64,000 bases of DNA from assembly GCF_030683065.1 (NCBI RefSeq), contig NZ_JAUXMX010000030.1, positions 186,001-250,000 on the forward strand, written 5' to 3'. Positions 1-8,710 of the stretch are shown here, piece after piece. The position numbers were made by a program, and so were the translations under genes. Origin of the DNA: Pseudomonas sp. GTDB lineage: Bacteria; Pseudomonadota; Gammaproteobacteria; Pseudomonadales; Pseudomonadaceae. The notes beneath the pieces are model-generated. The model was not told the origin of the DNA, did no database searches, and was given only the letters and a program-made list of their open reading frames with translations. Within the stretch, counting starts at the first letter, position 1. The number at the start of each line of letters is the position of its first letter.

Positions 1-67
1 CGAACAGGCTGTAGCGAATCGAAAAGGTGATCGCCAGCATGCCGAGGATCAATAGCCAGTTATCCAT
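1..67 (-). CDS. azlD: AzlD-family branched-chain amino acid transport subunit (N-terminal fragment)
   Basis: Only the first 22 codons are in the window; the gene runs off the left edge. The visible residues begin MDNWLLILGMLAITF and look like the first membrane helix of an AzlD protein. Its ATG shares one base with the azlC stop codon (TGATG), which implies translational coupling. AzlD is the small membrane partner of AzlC in branched-chain amino acid export. The identification rests mainly on the azlC neighbour and this overlap. Confidence 0.75.
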   Translation of the reverse strand, partial: MDNWLLILGMLAITFSIRYSLF

Positions 68-777
68 CAGGCCAGCTCCTCGACAACCGAGTCATTACGC
101 CGCTCCAGCAGCACACCGACGACTATTCCGCTGAACGCTGCGGCCAGCAACCCGAGCTTATAGGGCAAGGCATGACAGGCCAGCGCCACTGCGCCGGCCA
201 CCAGCGCTGCCGCAACTTGCGGCCGCGAGCGCAGCATGGGCACGACAATGCCAATAAAGGTCGCCAGCATGGCAAAGTCCAGGCCCCAGGCAGCAAGGTT
301 CGGCACGCGCTGGCCGAACAGTACACCGATCAGGGTGCACAACTGCCAGTTCAGGTACATGGCCAGCGCCGCGCCGAGAAAGTACCAGTGTTTGTGCGGC
401 GAGCTGTCCGGCTCGGTGTAGCGGTTGAGCACCACCGCATAGGCCTCGTCGGTCAGCCAGAACGCCAACGGCATCCGCCAACGCGTGGGCAGGTGACGGA
501 CGAAGGGTTGCAGGCTGGCGCTGTACAGGGCGTGACGCAGGTTGACCACCAGGGTGGTGAGCAACAGCACAGCCAGGCCGGTACCGGCGCCGAGCAGGCT
601 GATGGCGATAAACTGCGCCGAACCGGCGAACACCAGCAGTGACATGCCAATGGTCTGCCAGGCGCTGAGGCCGGCGGCACCGGCCAGGCTACCGAAGATG
701 ATGCCGAAGGGTACGGCGCCGAGCAGCATCGGCAGCATATCGCGAGCGCCTTGGGCGAATTCATATTGACGAGACAT
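67..777 (-). CDS. azlC: AzlC-family branched-chain amino acid permease, large subunit
   Basis: A 236-residue integral membrane protein beginning MSRQYEFAQGARDMLPMLLG, followed by the PFGIIFGSLAGAAGLS segment characteristic of AzlC. Several hydrophobic helices cover the whole length. The family exports branched-chain amino acids together with AzlD, whose start overlaps this stop. The start at 777 is chosen because a near-perfect ribosome site (AAGGAGGA) lies just upstream; an in-frame extension to 852 lacks one and is not conserved-looking. Substrate is inferred from the family. Confidence 0.9.
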   Translation of the reverse strand: MSRQYEFAQGARDMLPMLLGAVPFGIIFGSLAGAAGLSAWQTIGMSLLVFAGSAQFIAISLLGAGTGLAVLLLTTLVVNLRHALYSASLQPFVRHLPTRWRMPLAFWLTDEAYAVVLNRYTEPDSSPHKHWYFLGAALAMYLNWQLCTLIGVLFGQRVPNLAAWGLDFAMLATFIGIVVPMLRSRPQVAAALVAGAVALACHALPYKLGLLAAAFSGIVVGVLLERRNDSVVEELA

Positions 778-877
778 GGGTCCTCCTTGGGCTGCGCAGG
801 TTACACCCCAGCCCTGGGGACGGTCTTGCACAGAGGCCAGATAATGTCGCAACCCCCCTCCCGGCGCGGGAGAGGTT

Positions 878-902
878 TTGTAGGCGGGGCTTTAGCCGCG
901 AA
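878..902. repeat. REP-like GTAGG..GCTTTAGCCGCGAA unit
   Basis: A short unit of the type scattered in Pseudomonas intergenic DNA: GTAGG, then a small hairpin ending in GCCGCGAA. It lies in the gap between azlC and the acetyltransferase. Similar units occur in this window near 5311-5404, 38248-38294 and 56498-56570. Confidence 0.5.
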
Positions 903-1020
903 CCCAGACGACTCGATCGGTGAAGCAACCCAGGCGGTGTTGCGGACGCTGCAGCTCAACCCCGTGCAACTCGCGCGAGGCCCAGAAGCGTGTGCGTTCA
1001 ACCTCAGTCTGCGCCATCGA

Positions 1021-1590
1021 TCAACCGCTGAAACGCGCCTCCAGCTGTTGCTTGAGCGCCGGCCACTGCTGGTCGGTGATGCTGTACAGCACGCTGTCGT
1101 CGAGGCGCCCGTCGGCCAGGCGGCGATGATTGCGCAGTACACCTTCACGCTGCGCGCCGAGCTTCTCGATGGCACGCTGCGAGCGCAGGTTGCTGGCGGC
1201 GGTCTTCAGTTGCACACGCACCATGCGCCAGCTCTCGAAGGCATGGCGCAGCATCAGGTACTTGACCATGGCGTTGAGGCCGGTGCCATGCTGAGTTTGA
1301 TCGAGCCAGGTCCAGCCGATCTCAGCGGCGGGCAGCGCCGGCATGAAGTCGCCGAAACGGGTGGTGCCGACCAGTTGTTCGCCGAGACGGATGACGAACG
1401 GCAGCGCCTTGCCTTCACGCTGATCGAGCAGGCCCTGGCGATACCAGTCCAGGCGCTGGGGGCCATTCATATGGATCAGCTCCTGGCGATTGGCTTCGGC
1501 CAGAGCGACCAGCGCCGGAATGTCGGCATCGAGCATCGGCTCGACACGCAGCGCACCACGCTGCAGGGTAATCAATTGCGGCTTGAACAT
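1021..1590 (-). CDS. GNAT family N-acetyltransferase (RimJ/RimL type)
   Basis: A 189-residue protein. It starts MFKPQLITLQRGALRVEPML and carries the RimJ/RimL pattern: an acceptor-side half, then IGWTWLDQTQHGTGLNAMVK and the acetyl-CoA-binding helix region around RSQRAIEKLGAQREGVLRNH. Such enzymes transfer acetyl from acetyl-CoA to amino groups; the substrate cannot be read from sequence. Start 1590 is preceded by a strong GGAGG site, while the longer frame to 1620 is not. It is transcribed away from the kinase gene on the other strand. Confidence 0.85.
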   Translation of the reverse strand: MFKPQLITLQRGALRVEPMLDADIPALVALAEANRQELIHMNGPQRLDWYRQGLLDQREGKALPFVIRLGEQLVGTTRFGDFMPALPAAEIGWTWLDQTQHGTGLNAMVKYLMLRHAFESWRMVRVQLKTAASNLRSQRAIEKLGAQREGVLRNHRRLADGRLDDSVLYSITDQQWPALKQQLEARFSG

Positions 1591-1825
1591 GGGCTCCCTC
1601 CTCTGACTAGGCGCAAGCACGCCACGCTAACAGGGCGCACGCCCGACCACAATTACCAAGCGGTAGCAGCCAACTGACTTGCGACCTTGGTCGCGCCTGA
1701 CGCCACGGTACTTTGCTGCGACACTGCTGGGCATTCATTTGAAGTATTGTCTCGCCTTGAGGGAGCTGCAATCAGCACCTGATTAAGACCGGGCAAGTCC
1801 CATATAGTTTGCTGTCGGAGTTTCC

Positions 1826-4800
1826 ATGTCGTTGTCCAGTGGGCTGATCGCAGCGGTCGCCTTGATCTATATGGCCATCCTCTTCGCCATCGCCTTCTAT
1901 GGCGACCGCCGCAGCACGCCCTTGCCGCCACGCATACGCGCCTGGGTCTACAGCCTGTCGCTAGCCGTCTACTGCACCAGCTGGACCTTCTTCGGCGCAG
2001 TCGGCCAAGCCGCCGAGCAGCTCTGGTCATTCCTGCCGATCTACCTGGGGCCAATCATCATCATGCTGTTCGCCCCCTGGGTGCTGCATAAGATGGTGAT
2101 GATCAGCAAAGAAGAGAACATCACCTCGATCGCCGACTTCATCGCCGCACGTTATGGCAAATCCCAGGCGCTGGCGATAGTGGTGGCGCTAATTTGCCTG
2201 GTCGGCGTGCTGCCCTACATAGCCCTGCAACTCAAGGGCATCGTGCTCGGGGTCAACCTGCTAGTCGGCGCCGGCGCCAACTCCGCCGGCACCCGTGCCC
2301 AGGACACCGCGCTGATCGTATCGCTGGTTCTGGCACTGTTCACCATCCTGTTCGGCACGCGCAACCTGGACGTCACCGAGCACCACCGCGGCATGGTGCT
2401 GGCCATTGCCTTCGAGTCGCTGGTCAAGCTGCTGGCCTTTCTCGCCGTTGGCGCGTTCGTCACCTACGGCCTCTATAACGGTTTCGGCGATCTGTTCGAC
2501 CAGGCGCGCAACACCCCCGCACTCGACGAATTCTGGGCCGAAGCAGTGAACTGGCCGGCCATGATGACGCTGACAGGCATGTCGATGATCGCCATCATCT
2601 GCCTGCCACGGCAGTTCCACGTCACCGTGGTGGAGAACATCGAGCCGCGGGACCTGCTCCTGGCGCGCTGGGTGTTCCCGGCATACCTGGTACTCGCCGC
2701 CTTGTTCGTCGTGCCCATCGCCCTGGCCGGTCAGATGCTGCTGCCGGCCGGAGTGAGCCCGGACTCATTTGTGATCAGCCTGCCGCTCGCCGAAGCCCAC
2801 CCGGCCTTGGCCGTATTGGCCTTTATCGGCGGCGCCTCGGCTGCCACCGGCATGGTCATCGTTGCCTCGGTGGCACTGTCGACCATGATCTCCAACGACA
2901 TGCTGCTGCCCTGGCTGCTGCGCCGGCAAAACGCCGAGCGACCCTTCGAGGCCTTCCGCCACTGGATGCTCACGGCACGGCGAGTGAGCATCGTGCTGAT
3001 CCTGTTGCTGGCCTATGTGTGCTACCGCCTGCTCGGAGAGGGTGCCAGCCTGGCCACCATTGGCCAGATTTCGTTCGCCGCCATCAGCCAACTGGCCCCG
3101 GCCATGTTCGGCGCGCTGGTATGGAAGCAGGCCAACCGCCGCGGGGTGTTCGCCGGGATGATCTTCGGCGCACTGATCTGGTTCTACACCCTGATCATGC
3201 CGCTGGTGGCCCGCAGCCTGGGCTGGTCGCTGGACAGCTTGCCTGGCCTGCAAAGCCTGCTCTATGCCCCTATCGGCTTCCAGGTCGACGCCCTGACCCG
3301 CGGTGTGGTGCTGTCGCTGACCGGCAACTTCCTGCTGTTCGCCTGGGTGTCCTGGTTCTCCCGAACGCGGGTTTCCGAGCACTGGCAAGCCGGGCGCTTC
3401 ATCAGCCACGATTTCGGCGCCAAGCCGAGCAGTCGCAGCCTGCTGGCGGTCCAGGTCAACGACTTGCTGATACTCGCCAGCCGCTTCGTCGGTGAGGAGC
3501 GCGCGCAGCAGAGCTTCATGCGCTGCGCCTACCGCCAGGGCCAAAGCTTCAACCCTAATCTGCCAGCCAACAGCGAGTGGATCGCCCATACCGAACGCCT
3601 GCTCGCTGGCGTGCTCGGCGCGTCATCGACCCGCGCGGTGGTCAAGGCGGCCATCGAAGGCCGAGAGATGCAGGTCGAAGATGTAGTGCGCATCGTCGAC
3701 GAAGCCAGCGAGGTGCTGCAGTTCAACCGCGCCCTGCTGCAAGGGGCGATCGAGAACATCACCCAAGGCATCAGCGTGGTCGATCAATCGCTACGCCTGG
3801 TGGCCTGGAACCATCGTTACATGGACATCTTCGACTACCCGGACGGCCTGATCTACGTCGGCCGGCCGATTGCCGAGATCATCCGCTTCAACGCCGAGCG
3901 CGGCATGCTCGGCGCAGGCGATGTCGAGGACAATATTGCCAAACGCCTGCACTGGATGCGCCAGGGCACCGCGCACACGTACGAGCGCACCTTCCCCAAT
4001 GGCCGGGTGATCGAACTGATCGGCAACCCGATGCCTGGGGGCGGCTTTGTCATGAGCTTTACCGACATCACCGAGTTTCGCGAGGCCGAGCGTGCGCTCA
4101 AGGACGCCAACGAGGGCCTGGAGCAGCGGGTCATCGAGCGAACCCATGAACTGTCGCAGCTGAATCAGGCGCTGACCGAAGCCAAGGGCGTGGCCGAGGC
4201 CGCCAACCAATCGAAAACCCGTTTCCTCGCCGCCGTCAGCCACGACCTGATGCAGCCGCTGAACGCCGCGCGACTGTTCTCCGCAGCACTCTCCCACCAA
4301 GAGGACGCGCTGCCGCGCGAGGCCAAGGAGCTGGTGCGTCACCTGGACAGCTCGCTGCGTTCGGCGGAAGACCTGATCAGCGACCTGCTCGACATCTCGC
4401 GCCTGGAGAATGGCCGCATAACCCCGGACCGCAATGCCTTTGTCCTCAACAGCCTGTTCGATACCCTGGGCACCGAATTCAAGGTTCTGGCCGCCGAATG
4501 CGGCATCGATTTTCGCCTGCGCGGCAGCCATCTGCGCGTGGACAGCGACAGCAAACTACTGCGCCGCGTGCTGCAGAACTTTCTCACTAACGCCTTCCGC
4601 TATGCCAAAGGCCGGGTACTGCTTGGCGTGCGCCGCTCAGGCGGGCAACTGCGCCTGGAAGTGTGGGATCGCGGCCCAGGCATCCCGGAAGACAAGCGCA
4701 AGGTTATCTTCGAGGAATTCAAGCGTCTGGACAGCCACCAGACTCGCGCCGAAAAAGGCCTTGGCCTTGGCCTGGCGATTGCCGATGGCCTGTGCCGGGT

Positions 4801-5302
4801 GCTCGAGCACAAACTGGAGGTACGCTCCTGGCCGGGCAAGGGCAGCGTGTTCAGCGTCACGGTGCCGCTGGGCCGCACCCCAGTGATCATACCCAAGCCA
4901 GCCGGCACCGAAGTCAATGGCCAGTTGCTAACGGGCAGCCGGGTACTGTGCGTCGACAACGAAGACAGCATCCTCACCGGCATGCACAGCCTGCTGTCAC
5001 GCTGGGGCTGCCAGGTGTGGACCGCGCGTAACCGCCAGGAATGCGAACGCCTGCTCAGCGAGGACGTCCGCCCGCACCTGGCCCTAGTCGACTACCACTT
5101 GGACGAAGGCGAAACCGGCACCGAGCTAATGGCCTGGCTACGCACCCGCCTGGGTGAACCGGTGCCTGGCGTGGTGATCAGTGCCGACGGCCGCCCCGAG
5201 CTGATCGCCGAAGTCCACGCCGCAGGTCTCGACTACCTGGCCAAGCCAGTCAAACCGGCCGCCCTGCGTGCCCTGCTCAGCCGCCACCTGACGCTGCGCT
5301 AA
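1826..5302 (+). CDS. Hybrid sensor histidine kinase with N-terminal sodium/solute symporter domain
   Basis: A 1158-residue protein. Residues about 1-500 are a multi-helix SSS (sodium:solute symporter) domain like that of CbrA and PutP; a PAS-like segment lies near 634-750, then a coiled coil and HisKA with SHDLMQPLN (phospho-acceptor His806). The HATPase has its N-box near 910 and G-box (EKGLGLGLAIADG) near 975-990. A C-terminal receiver begins near 1039 with phospho-acceptor Asp1089 (LALVDYH). The receiver separates it from CbrA itself. No DNA-binding regulator is adjacent, so its partner is unknown. It resembles the P. aeruginosa PA3271 group in architecture. ATG 1826 follows GGAG. Confidence 0.92.
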   Translation: MSLSSGLIAAVALIYMAILFAIAFYGDRRSTPLPPRIRAWVYSLSLAVYCTSWTFFGAVGQAAEQLWSFLPIYLGPIIIMLFAPWVLHKMVMISKEENITSIADFIAARYGKSQALAIVVALICLVGVLPYIALQLKGIVLGVNLLVGAGANSAGTRAQDTALIVSLVLALFTILFGTRNLDVTEHHRGMVLAIAFESLVKLLAFLAVGAFVTYGLYNGFGDLFDQARNTPALDEFWAEAVNWPAMMTLTGMSMIAIICLPRQFHVTVVENIEPRDLLLARWVFPAYLVLAALFVVPIALAGQMLLPAGVSPDSFVISLPLAEAHPALAVLAFIGGASAATGMVIVASVALSTMISNDMLLPWLLRRQNAERPFEAFRHWMLTARRVSIVLILLLAYVCYRLLGEGASLATIGQISFAAISQLAPAMFGALVWKQANRRGVFAGMIFGALIWFYTLIMPLVARSLGWSLDSLPGLQSLLYAPIGFQVDALTRGVVLSLTGNFLLFAWVSWFSRTRVSEHWQAGRFISHDFGAKPSSRSLLAVQVNDLLILASRFVGEERAQQSFMRCAYRQGQSFNPNLPANSEWIAHTERLLAGVLGASSTRAVVKAAIEGREMQVEDVVRIVDEASEVLQFNRALLQGAIENITQGISVVDQSLRLVAWNHRYMDIFDYPDGLIYVGRPIAEIIRFNAERGMLGAGDVEDNIAKRLHWMRQGTAHTYERTFPNGRVIELIGNPMPGGGFVMSFTDITEFREAERALKDANEGLEQRVIERTHELSQLNQALTEAKGVAEAANQSKTRFLAAVSHDLMQPLNAARLFSAALSHQEDALPREAKELVRHLDSSLRSAEDLISDLLDISRLENGRITPDRNAFVLNSLFDTLGTEFKVLAAECGIDFRLRGSHLRVDSDSKLLRRVLQNFLTNAFRYAKGRVLLGVRRSGGQLRLEVWDRGPGIPEDKRKVIFEEFKRLDSHQTRAEKGLGLGLAIADGLCRVLEHKLEVRSWPGKGSVFSVTVPLGRTPVIIPKPAGTEVNGQLLTGSRVLCVDNEDSILTGMHSLLSRWGCQVWTARNRQECERLLSEDVRPHLALVDYHLDEGETGTELMAWLRTRLGEPVPGVVISADGRPELIAEVHAAGLDYLAKPVKPAALRALLSRHLTLR

Positions 5303-5310
5303 GCTGGCCG

Positions 5311-5404
5311 CAGGAATCGCTCGCGGCTCAAGCCGCTGCCATAAGCAGCAATGCGCTTGCCACGTGGGAGCGGCTGGGTGGCACTCCGCTTCAGCCGCGA
5401 TTGC
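5311..5404. repeat. Pair of REP-like units
   Basis: Two facing copies of the GGAGCGG..CCGCTTCAGCCGCGA type repeat fill the gap between the hybrid kinase stop and the MgtC-like gene. The first reads TCGCGGCTCAAGCCGCTGCC, the second GTGGGAGCGGCT followed by GCTTCAGCCGCGATTGCC. They may fold as hairpins and act as a weak terminator. Confidence 0.5.
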
Positions 5405-5498
5405 CGGCTGCCGTAACACTCACCCACTGACCTGCCGCAATACATCGCCCCGGCGACTGGCTAGACTGCCAACATCACGCCCCGCACCAGGACGCCGC

Positions 5499-6755
5499 AT
5501 GCCCGAGGCTCTCGACACCCTATTGAATTTCGCCAGCGCACTGGCGGTTGGCCTGCTTATCGGTGCCGAGCGTGGCTGGCAAGAACGCAACACCGAGGAC
5601 GGGCGCCTGGCTGCGGGTATCCGCACGTTTGGCTTGAGCGGTTTACTCGGCGGTTTCGCCATGTTTCTCGGCGAACACTTCGGCGTGGTCGCCTGGGCAG
5701 TCATCTTTGTCGGTTTCGCCGCACTGGTACTCGCCTCCTACTTCGGCGATCTACTGCAATTGGGCGACCGCGGCCTGACCAGCGAAGTGGCGATGCTGAT
5801 CACCTTCATCCTCGGCAGCCTGGCCGTCGCCGGCCACTCGCCACTAGCCGCGGCGGGTGCCGTGGCGGTAGCACTGCTGCTTAGCCTCAAACGCACCCTG
5901 CACACGATCCTCCAGCGCCTCAGCGAAGCCGAGCTGTCAGGGGCATTGAAGCTGCTGTTTATCTCACTGGTGCTGCTACCCGCGCTGCCCAACCAAGGCT
6001 ACGGCCCCTGGCAGGCATTCAACCCTTACGTGACCTGGTGGATGGTGGTGCTGATCGCCGCCATCGGCTTCGCCGCCTATATGGCGATTCGCCTGGTCGG
6101 CACCCGCCATGGAATTTTGCTCACTGCGCTGCTGGGCAGCATTGTCTCCTCCACAGCCATGACCATCACCCTCGCCCGCCTGCACCAGGGCCGCAACCTG
6201 CAAGCGCTGCTGGCCTGCGGGCTGCTGGCCACCTCGGCGCTGATGTTTCCACGCGTACTGCTGGAGGTCGCCGTGGTCAACCCCAGCCTGCTGCCCCAAC
6301 TGCTCTGGCCACTGGGGGTGACCACGCTGGTCTATGCGGCAGGCGCACTGGGTTACTTTCGTATCGCCAGCAAACAGGTCGACGAGGACACTGAGCCACC
6401 GCTAAAAAACCCCTTTGAACTGGGCCCTGCCTTGCGTTTCGCTGCACTGCTGGTACTGATCCTGTTTCTCGTGGAAGCATCACGCCGCTGGCTAGGCGAT
6501 ACGGGCGTGTACCTGGTAGCGCTATTTTCCGGACTGGCCGATGTGGATGCCATCACCCTGTCCCTGGCGCGCAATGCCCTGACCGGCCTGGATGCCCATG
6601 TGGCGGTACAGGGTATTTTTCTTGCGGCTCTGAGCAACAGCCTGGTCAAGGGTTTGCTGATCGCCCTGATCGCCGGCCGTCAGTTAGCCCTGCGCACCTT
6701 GCCGATTATGGCCGCTGGCCTGTTGGCAGGTGCGGCAGTATTGCTGCTGGTTTGA
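5499..6755 (+). CDS. MgtC/SapB-DUF4010 family inner membrane protein
   Basis: A 418-residue polytopic membrane protein. The N-terminus has the MgtC signature ALAVGLLIGAERGW followed by ERNTEDGRLAAGIRTFGL; the second half is a DUF4010-type membrane region with GLADVDAITLSLA. Members of this combined family are widespread in proteobacteria and their transport role is unproven. Start 5499 (MPEALDTLLNF) is the methionine directly before the conserved helix; the frame extends upstream through REP-like sequence, which argues against an earlier start. It appears monocistronic. Confidence 0.85.
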   Translation: MPEALDTLLNFASALAVGLLIGAERGWQERNTEDGRLAAGIRTFGLSGLLGGFAMFLGEHFGVVAWAVIFVGFAALVLASYFGDLLQLGDRGLTSEVAMLITFILGSLAVAGHSPLAAAGAVAVALLLSLKRTLHTILQRLSEAELSGALKLLFISLVLLPALPNQGYGPWQAFNPYVTWWMVVLIAAIGFAAYMAIRLVGTRHGILLTALLGSIVSSTAMTITLARLHQGRNLQALLACGLLATSALMFPRVLLEVAVVNPSLLPQLLWPLGVTTLVYAAGALGYFRIASKQVDEDTEPPLKNPFELGPALRFAALLVLILFLVEASRRWLGDTGVYLVALFSGLADVDAITLSLARNALTGLDAHVAVQGIFLAALSNSLVKGLLIALIAGRQLALRTLPIMAAGLLAGAAVLLLV

Positions 6756-6806
6756 CAGCGAACGGGGCGCGCGCCTTGCGACACCCCTGCATGGCGGCGC
6801 TGTACC

Positions 6807-8294
6807 CTACTGCGCTTCCTCATCCAGCACCGCCACTCCAGCCGCCTGTTCGAGCAACTCGGCTGGCAGGCTCTTACTCGCACGGGCACCGAGCAGCTTG
6901 AGGTTTTCCACCCGGCTGATGATATTGCCGCGCCCATCGCACAGCTTGTTGCGCGCCGCAGCGTAGGCCTTGTCCAGCTGCTGCAGGCGTGCGCCGACTT
7001 CGTCCAGGTCCTGGATGAACGCCACAAACTTGTCGTACAACGCCCCGGCACGCTCGGCAATTTCACGGGCGTTCTGGCCCTGGCGCTCCTGGCGCCAGAG
7101 GCTATCGATCACCCGCAGCGTGGCCAACAGCGTAGTCGGGCTGACGATTACGATGTTCTGCTCGAAAGCCTCCTGAAACAGGCCGGCATCAGCCTGCAGT
7201 GCAGCGGCGAAGGCTGCCTCGATCGGCACGAACAAGAGCACGAAGTCCAGACTGTGCAGCCCTTCCAGGCGCTGGTAATCCTTCAGCGACAGCCCCTTCA
7301 AATGACCACGCAGTGACAGCACGTGCTGCTTTAGCGCCTGCTGGCGGGCGGGTTCGTCTGCACCGGCTATATATTGCTGGTAGGCCGTCAGGCTGACTTT
7401 GGCATCGACCACCACCTGCCTGTCGCCGGGCAGCTGGATCAATACATCGGGCTGGAAGCGCTGACCGTCGGCGCTCTTCAGGCTGACCTGGGTCTGATAT
7501 TCACGCCCCTTCTCCAGCCCGGCATGTTCCAGCACCCGCTCCAGCACCAGTTCGCCCCAGTTGCCCTGGATCTTCTGGCCTTGCAGGGCGCGGGTCAGGT
7601 TGGTCGCCTCATCGCCCAAGCGCTGATTAAGCTGCTGCAAGCGCTCCAATTCCTTGCCCAGGGAAAACCGCTCGCGGGCTTCCTGCTGATAGCTCTCCTC
7701 GACGCGCTTTTCGAAAGACTGGATGCGTTCCTTGAGCGGGTCGAGCAACTGACCAAGACGCTCCTGGCTGGTTTCGGCAAAACGCTGTTCGCGCTCGTCG
7801 AAGATCTTCCCGGCCAACTCGGCGAACTGCGCCCGCAACTCATCGCGCGAACCTTGCAAGTCGTCCAGGCGTTGCTGGTGGCTGCCCTGCTGCTGCCGCA
7901 GCTCGGCACTCAGGGCCGCACACTCGGCGCCCAGACGACGCAACTCGGCTTCCTGCTGCTCGCGCTGCTGCTGCCAGGCAATAGCAGCCTCGCGGGCGAT
8001 CTGCCGCTCGTGCTGGAGCAGTTCGGTCTCACGCCGCTTGGCTGCCAACTCGGCTTGCTGGTCGGCCTTGATCTCGCTGATTTCGGCAATTTCCTGGCGG
8101 CACTCATCAAGCTGCGCACTCAAGCCGGCTTGGGCCATCTGGGTACCGGCCAGGCGCTCCTGCAACAGGCTTGCTTCGAGTTGCGCACTCGCCGCACGCC
8201 GCTGCAGCGACCAGGCCAACGCCAGCAATGGCAAACCAGCGGCGGCAAGGCCGAGGAGTAGTGCCGGTAGCTGAGAGGGTAAATCGAATGGCAT
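6807..8294 (-). CDS. rmuC: DNA recombination protein RmuC
   Basis: A 495-residue protein. An N-terminal membrane anchor (residues about 5-25) is followed by a long Glu/Gln/Arg-rich coiled coil (about 30-210) and then the RmuC nuclease-like domain, with GNWGELVLERVLEHAGLEKG, FQPDVLIQLPGDRQVVVDAKVSL and SPTTLLATLRVI. The PD..DAK pattern matches the PD-(D/E)xK fold proposed for RmuC. The family limits inversion between short inverted repeats. The start at 8294 (MPFDLPSQLPALLLG) gives the anchor directly. Confidence 0.93.
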   Translation of the reverse strand: MPFDLPSQLPALLLGLAAAGLPLLALAWSLQRRAASAQLEASLLQERLAGTQMAQAGLSAQLDECRQEIAEISEIKADQQAELAAKRRETELLQHERQIAREAAIAWQQQREQQEAELRRLGAECAALSAELRQQQGSHQQRLDDLQGSRDELRAQFAELAGKIFDEREQRFAETSQERLGQLLDPLKERIQSFEKRVEESYQQEARERFSLGKELERLQQLNQRLGDEATNLTRALQGQKIQGNWGELVLERVLEHAGLEKGREYQTQVSLKSADGQRFQPDVLIQLPGDRQVVVDAKVSLTAYQQYIAGADEPARQQALKQHVLSLRGHLKGLSLKDYQRLEGLHSLDFVLLFVPIEAAFAAALQADAGLFQEAFEQNIVIVSPTTLLATLRVIDSLWRQERQGQNAREIAERAGALYDKFVAFIQDLDEVGARLQQLDKAYAAARNKLCDGRGNIISRVENLKLLGARASKSLPAELLEQAAGVAVLDEEAQ

Positions 8295-8362
8295 AAGCAG
8301 CTCCGCGCAAGATTGCCAAGCAGTATACCCAGCCCGCCCCACGCAAAACGCCTAGCGCGGAG

Positions 8363-8710
8363 TCAGAGGCCGATCAACAACTGCTTGGCCTCTGCCGAAC
8401 CCTGTGCGGCTGCCAGTTCCAACCAGTGCCGCGCCTGAAGAGGTTCATTGCTGCGCGGCCGCACATACAACCGCCCAAGCTCCAACTGGGCATGGCGATC
8501 GCCGGATCGGGCAGCTTGGCGCAGCAATTCGAGGCCAATGCGCCGGTCACGGCTATTGCCGCAGTCGCGGCAAAGCAATTGCCCCAGCCGGCTCTGAGCC
8601 AATACCACACCCTGGCGTGCAGGCTGCTTGAGCAACTGACCCGCGAAGCGTTTGACGCTGGGCGCATGACCGAAACGCGGGCTGTCCAGCAGCCACAACG
8701 CAACACGCAT
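8363..8710 (-). CDS. Small Sel1-repeat protein
   Basis: About 115 residues from MRVALWLLDSPRFGHAPSVK. The body holds two Sel1/TPR-like helical repeats: RRIGLELLRQAARSGDRHAQLELGRLY and LQARHWLELAAAQGSAEAKQLL. Sel1 repeats are protein-interaction scaffolds; the partner is unknown. Several in-frame starts exist (8770 gives MSRVLPRL, 8875 a longer form) and none has a clear ribosome site, so the N-terminus is uncertain. It sits behind rmuC on the same strand, separated from it by about 70 bp on its 3' side. Confidence 0.7.
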   Translation of the reverse strand: MRVALWLLDSPRFGHAPSVKRFAGQLLKQPARQGVVLAQSRLGQLLCRDCGNSRDRRIGLELLRQAARSGDRHAQLELGRLYVRPRSNEPLQARHWLELAAAQGSAEAKQLLIGL

